DNA from: Archegozetes longisetosus
Taxonomy: Eukaryota; Arthropoda; Arachnida; Sarcoptiformes; Trhypochthoniidae
DNA length: 64,000 nucleotides
NCBI GenBank assembly: GCA_018873245.2
Contig: JAEMBT020000001.1
Coordinates: 18,230,220-18,294,219, forward strand
Direction of reading: 5' to 3'
The translations under genes were made by a program, and so were the position numbers. A model generated the notes under the pieces. The model made no database searches and was not told the DNA's origin. It saw only the letters and a list, made by a program, of their open reading frames with translations. Positions 59,986 to 64,000 of this stretch are shown here, piece by piece. Numbering within the stretch: position 1 is the first letter of the stretch; each line of letters begins with the position of its first letter.

Positions 59986-61279
59986 GGTGATTGATATTAT
60001 TTTATAAGTCAAACAAAGGTTTCTTTCAATTCGGTGTGAGTGGTATGATGGCAGGGACCGCCACCTGTTTCTATGGTTTCATTAGTTTCGTGCCAATCGC
60101 GACAACTGGAGAAGAAGTTGTGGATCCACAAAAATCGATACCAGTTAGCATTGTGTTATCTCTATTTTTTTTACATCTCTGGCACACTCTGGCGTATTAG
60201 CCATCCAGACTCTAATGTGGTCATATTGGGATCAGAACAATGACGCACCGCTACCTTATATCTTTAAAGAGGTTGGTTATCCGGTTGTCGAATAGATTAT
60301 CCCCATCGGAGCTCTCGCAGGATTATCTACCAGTCTGCTCATAGCTATATTTTCTTTGCCACGAGTTTTATACGCTAAGGCTCGTGATCGACTTATATTT
60401 AAGTCTTAGGCTAGTGTTCACTACAGGTCTAAGACTCCAGTTTTAGCCACTGCTTTATCTGATATTTTAGCTGTAGTTATGGTTGCTCTGTATCGCAATT
60501 GGCAGATATGATGTCAATCAGAGATTATCACACGAATTTTATTTATAGTATTGATCGAATAGGCCCATTCCTTTACTTACTGAATGTTAGGCACATCATT
60601 CGCTTACACTCTTGTTGCATTTTCAGTGCTCATATTGAGGTAAAGTTTATGAACACCAATAGCATAGATACTTAAAGATGAATCACGAAAAATATAGTTG
60701 ATATCGAATAGAATCAATTAGTTTTCAAATTGATTTTTCCTATTTCTAATTTTATCATAATTTAATTAATATTTATCCTGAGTTTTCTCGTTGCTATGTA
60801 TCATTTAAATGTCCGAAATTATGAATAAAATATTTTATTCTTTAACTGAATTTTCGATGTTTGTATTTGTGGATTTAGGTTCCATGGATTCCTCTAATAC
60901 CAATGTCAAGCATTTTTGTTAACACTAACTCAGTGCTTCAGTTCTCATCCCCAACGTGCTACAGATTCGTCATTTGGGTGCTTTTAGGTAATAGTTCTGT
61001 GGAAAACAGATTATTTCATTAGGCTATCGATTGGTTTGCATTTAGGTTTTCTCATATATTTTTCGTATGGAATTGTTAAAAGTGTTGGATATTTAAATTA
61101 TGATGAGAAGAGACGTTTGTCTATTTCGTGTAGTTCTCCTGCTTCTAGTAGTCTATCATTTTCTAATAGTTGTAATGACAATCACATCAAACATATCAAT
61201 AGCATTGAATATTATTCTTTAAAATATGTTTCAGTTTTTCAATTTATTTATATACTTGTATTTTACAGCTATTTTTAGA
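59986..61279 (+). pseudogene. Broken cationic amino-acid transporter (SLC7 CAT type)
   Basis: Partial, decayed copy of a CAT-family transporter. Recognisable blocks in order: [17 protein letters not shown] and [20 protein letters not shown] (60021-60160); in another frame after an 8-T run, TLMWSYWDQNNDAPLPYIF; then IIPIGALAGLSTSLL and LPRVLYAKARDR; SKTPVLATALSDILAVVMV; LADMMSI; GTSFAYTLVAFSVLIL; then after intron-like gaps VPWIPLIPMSSIFVNTNS and FLIYFSYGIVKS. In-frame stops occur at 60293-60295 and after FKS near 60406, with frameshifts near 60165-60172 and about 60510. Intron boundaries are still recognisable, so it arose by duplication, not retroposition. The N-terminal half is absent. A family member elsewhere presumably remains functional. 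Confidence 0.85.
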
Positions 61280-61446
61280 CTATGTTTCAATTTTATTAAT
61301 TAGCAAATAAGATATAAAATAATAAAAATATAATTATCCAATGAAAAACAATATGTTTGTTCAATTGATTATTAATTGTAACTCAAACTCAAAGATTAGT
61401 TTTAAAAGATAAAAAGGAATAATTGTTTCTTTCACTTTAAAAAACA
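61280..61446. other. Short spacer between tail-to-tail units
   Basis: AT-rich, no feature beyond likely 3' UTR of the CRAL-TRIO gene on the minus strand. Confidence 0.5.
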
Positions 61447-62241
61447 TTATTTCTTATTAAAAATTTTATTATAAACCTCATAAAAACTATTAATCTGTTT
61501 ATCAGTTAATCCAAGATGTGGCGATTGACCCAAAGGCATGACCTCATCAGGAATTGTCCTTTTATTAACAAGTCTTTTGCCACCTAAATGCACAGGAATA
61601 GTTTCATAATCAACATAATCAATGATGGCTTGTGTATTAAGAAACTTAACAGAACTCCTTATTTCTTGATTCATGAAACTAAGAACTATTTTGAAAATAG
61701 AATTTAAAATCCAGGGCAAGTTCACTACAATGCTACATCTCATTCCTTTTGGATAATATGATTGTAATAATTCAGCCATAAATTTATTTGCTTCGAGATC
61801 AACAGATGATAAACCCATACCACTTGCATCAGTGATCATTATATATCCATCTCTTGAAGCCATTGTATCCAGTTTTTCGATTTCGTGCACAATAAACTGA
61901 AGCAACAAATCTCTAATTTCCGGTATACTTCGAGAATTTTTTCCCGAAGCCCAACGTATGACTCTTCCCTCTCTGTCGCGTCCATAAATTTCAGATTCGG
62001 TTAACTCAAAAAATTCTTTAGGAAAGTATTGATCACCTCGATCGTGAACACCATAAGATTTTTTCCATCTCATAGCCTTCATCAAAGCATTGAAAGCTTG
62101 TTCTTCATCATCATTAGTCATAAACCTTTCTATTTGCCAGTTGTCGTTACGCACTCTGTTCACATCTATTTCATGATACAGTTCGGGATTCAATTGAAAT
62201 TCATTTAAAAATCTTTCTCTTATCCTTTCTATCATCTCCAT
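61447..62241 (-). CDS. CRAL-TRIO (SEC14-like) lipid-binding protein, intronless
   Basis: Single-exon gene of 264 aa starting at ATG 62241 (a second ATG two codons on is equally possible). Residues about 30-65 form the helical CRAL-TRIO N segment (RFMTNDDEEQAFNALMKAMR WKK). Residues about 85-225 form the lipid-binding domain: IYGRDREGRVIRW, then DGYIMITDASGMGLSSVDLE, YYPKGMRCSIVVNLPWILN, and the closing motif IPVHLGGKRL. Family members bind hydrophobic ligands such as tocopherol, retinoids or phosphoinositides; the ligand here is unknown. The N/C layout most resembles the CRAL-TRIO part of MOSPD2 or insect clavesin-like proteins, with no MSP domain or membrane anchor. Absence of introns in an intron-dense region suggests retroposition. 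The frame is intact, so it is probably functional. Confidence 0.88.
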   Translation of the reverse strand: MEMIERIRERFLNEFQLNPELYHEIDVNRVRNDNWQIERFMTNDDEEQAFNALMKAMRWKKSYGVHDRGDQYFPKEFFELTESEIYGRDREGRVIRWASGKNSRSIPEIRDLLLQFIVHEIEKLDTMASRDGYIMITDASGMGLSSVDLEANKFMAELLQSYYPKGMRCSIVVNLPWILNSIFKIVLSFMNQEIRSSVKFLNTQAIIDYVDYETIPVHLGGKRLVNKRTIPDEVMPLGQSPHLGLTDKQINSFYEVYNKIFNKK

Positions 62242-64000
62242 AACTCAATATTTTCTTAGAACAAGTTTTGCGTAAACTTTTGATAAAAAATATTTTTAAT
62301 TACTTGCTAAGAGTGAAAATAGTATAAACTCAAGGGCTTCAATGTGTTTTAACGTTTTATACGATCATTTGAGTTAGTCAAACAGTTACATGAAATAAAT
62401 TGCAACTCAAGGATAGCAACATTTTTTCAATAGACTTAATTAGAAGTAATCGTCATTGAAGTTTCCTTATTTCGTAACGACTCACAATAGCTCTGATAGC
62501 ACATGAAGAGGAATGATGTTTTACCATTCAAACTTTCTGTAAACTCTATCATTAGCATTTTGATTACGAAATAATTCTATTGTTAATCGTTTTAATTTTA
62601 TTGCATAATTTTTTATTATTTAAACAATTATATTAGACTTAATCGATTTATAGTCAAACACAGAGTCAATTAAAATATCGACAAATGATAGTATAAATTA
62701 TATTTGTACCAGTAAAGCATTCCAGTAGTTAACTTTTAAAGTGTTAGTTCGATCTCTGTTTCTGTTGACCAATATATGTTTGGAATTTAAGTTCGATAAT
62801 TAGCTCAACTTTCACGTCCATTTGGCTCAATTTGGATTAATGTCTTCATCAATACATATAAAACTGGTATAAAATTAGCTCATTGTTAGTCATTTCCTAA
62901 ACAACTTCGACAAAGTTTGAAACTCGTTGAATAATCTTGTTTACACCTATTGTAACTCATTACCATTATTACGATTATTATTCCATATTTTCAATTAGTT
63001 CAAGGATTCAGTGATCGAAAGCAACAGAAGTAGTTTGTAGTCAGTTTGAAAAATTTTTGACTGTAAAGATTTTAGTACTTCTCTCGTTGTTATCAGAACC
63101 GTATGATATGAATGAGGTTATAATTATGACTTCTTATAATCCAAGAACGATAAAACGCAAAATTTGTGAGGATTTGACCCGAAACGGATCAACAATTGTT
63201 AGCTTTCTCTAAGTGGTAAGATCTGTCAAATCTAGAGAAAGGGTTGGACTAAAAGTGGGAACCTGCCGTCACTATTATCACACTCTTTGTCATAGCTTTT
63301 ATAGTGTGAGAGTGGATTTTTATATAGTGAAATAACAACTTTTAGACATTAACAATTAACAATCTTTATTAGAATATAGATTGAATGATAATACACAAAG
63401 ATTTAAAAGTGTCGCTCAGAGTCTAAGCTCTCTCTCACTCTCTTACTAACTCACTTAATTTCTACTCTATTACTCTCTCTTTTTATACTTTTCTAACTAA
63501 TTAATAAAAGGATGTTTAAGAATATTTTCGAGTTATGATTTTTAGAAATGTTATTCCTAAAAAGGGATGTTTAAGCATTCCAATGTTAGATTCTCATAAC
63601 AATTAATTTCCTTTTGTAATTAATTCAGACTAAGAATTTACTTTTACAATTAAAGCGAGCTAAACATAACCTTTTACAGTCATAGCAAAATAAGAGTTTT
63701 ACATTTATTCTCATAACAAATAAAAAGTTTACAAAACAAATTAAAATACTTTTTGTTTTAATATAACAATAGTTTGCGCCAAAGGATTTGATAGTTGGAC
63801 TTCGATTTGAACTTAAAGTAGAAGTAATTTTGCGTCAGATTTTTCCGATTCAAGGTCCAAATAAATTAAATACAGTATAGACTTTGATTGATTTGATTCT
63901 TGAGCTCGCTTTTGATTCTTCTGTTTTATGAAAATTGCGAACATTTATTAATTTTATTTACCTATTAATGGTCTCTTATCAATTATTGGCAAAATAGTTA
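62242..64000. other. Right flank without a recognised gene
   Basis: AT-rich. A 9-bp stem CTTTCTCTA/TAGAGAAAG lies at about 63203-63241. CT-rich sequence is at about 63420-63485. A short internal similarity (AAGGGATGTTTAAG-like) repeats at about 63507 and 63560. I see no exon with splice sites. Confidence 0.45.

Overview
This is an AT-rich animal nuclear window with intron-rich genes, many 50-90 bp introns, long pyrimidine microsatellites, TTAGG-like telomeric tracts and small DNA transposons. Gene content (alpha-spectrin, a V/XI-like fibrillar collagen, stomatin, TDRD7, OGG1, COX7C) and the arthropod-type telomere motif point to an arthropod. A mite or other chelicerate is my guess, which the sequence alone does not prove.

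Layout, left to right. 1-2370: repeats only. 2371-3496 (+): OGG1, a DNA-repair glycosylase. 3644-3949 (-): a two-exon TMEM141-like membrane protein, convergent with OGG1. 5165-14603 (+): a 53-exon fibrillar procollagen with signal peptide, TSPN domain, acidic linker, a 1014-residue Gly-X-Y helix and a COLFI propeptide. 15647-35709 (-): a stomatin gene with eight shared 3' exons and at least five alternative N-terminal starts spread over 15 kb. 38017-47024 (+): complete alpha-spectrin, 2411 aa. 47580-48244: a foldback transposon with 8-bp target duplication. 48806-50117 (+): a C6orf136 (DUF2358) homologue. 50432-50747 (-): COX7C. 52037-55741 (+): TDRD7, with LOTUS, dsRBD-like, LOTUS and three Tudor modules. 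56602-59102: an orphan coiled-coil/membrane ORF and two more non-autonomous DNA transposons. 59986-61279: a broken CAT-type amino-acid transporter. 61447-62241 (-): an intronless CRAL-TRIO protein. 62242-64000: no gene seen.

The genes form no single pathway; this is an ordinary euchromatic neighbourhood. Collagen and OGG1 act in matrix and DNA repair. Spectrin and stomatin both serve the membrane cortex and lie head-to-head about 2.3 kb apart. The C6orf136 homologue and COX7C are both probably mitochondrial and are convergent.

The strongest observations are: the multi-start stomatin gene, with every start or cassette exon in phase 1; a collagen that lost exactly the two interchain propeptide cysteines and carries one Gly-to-Cys change in an otherwise perfect helix; single-base frameshifts in two collagen exons and in TDRD7, which look like assembly or homopolymer errors; and three target-site-verifiable miniature transposons. 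All exon joins were made by eye from GT/AG sites, reading frame and family similarity; none is supported by transcripts.
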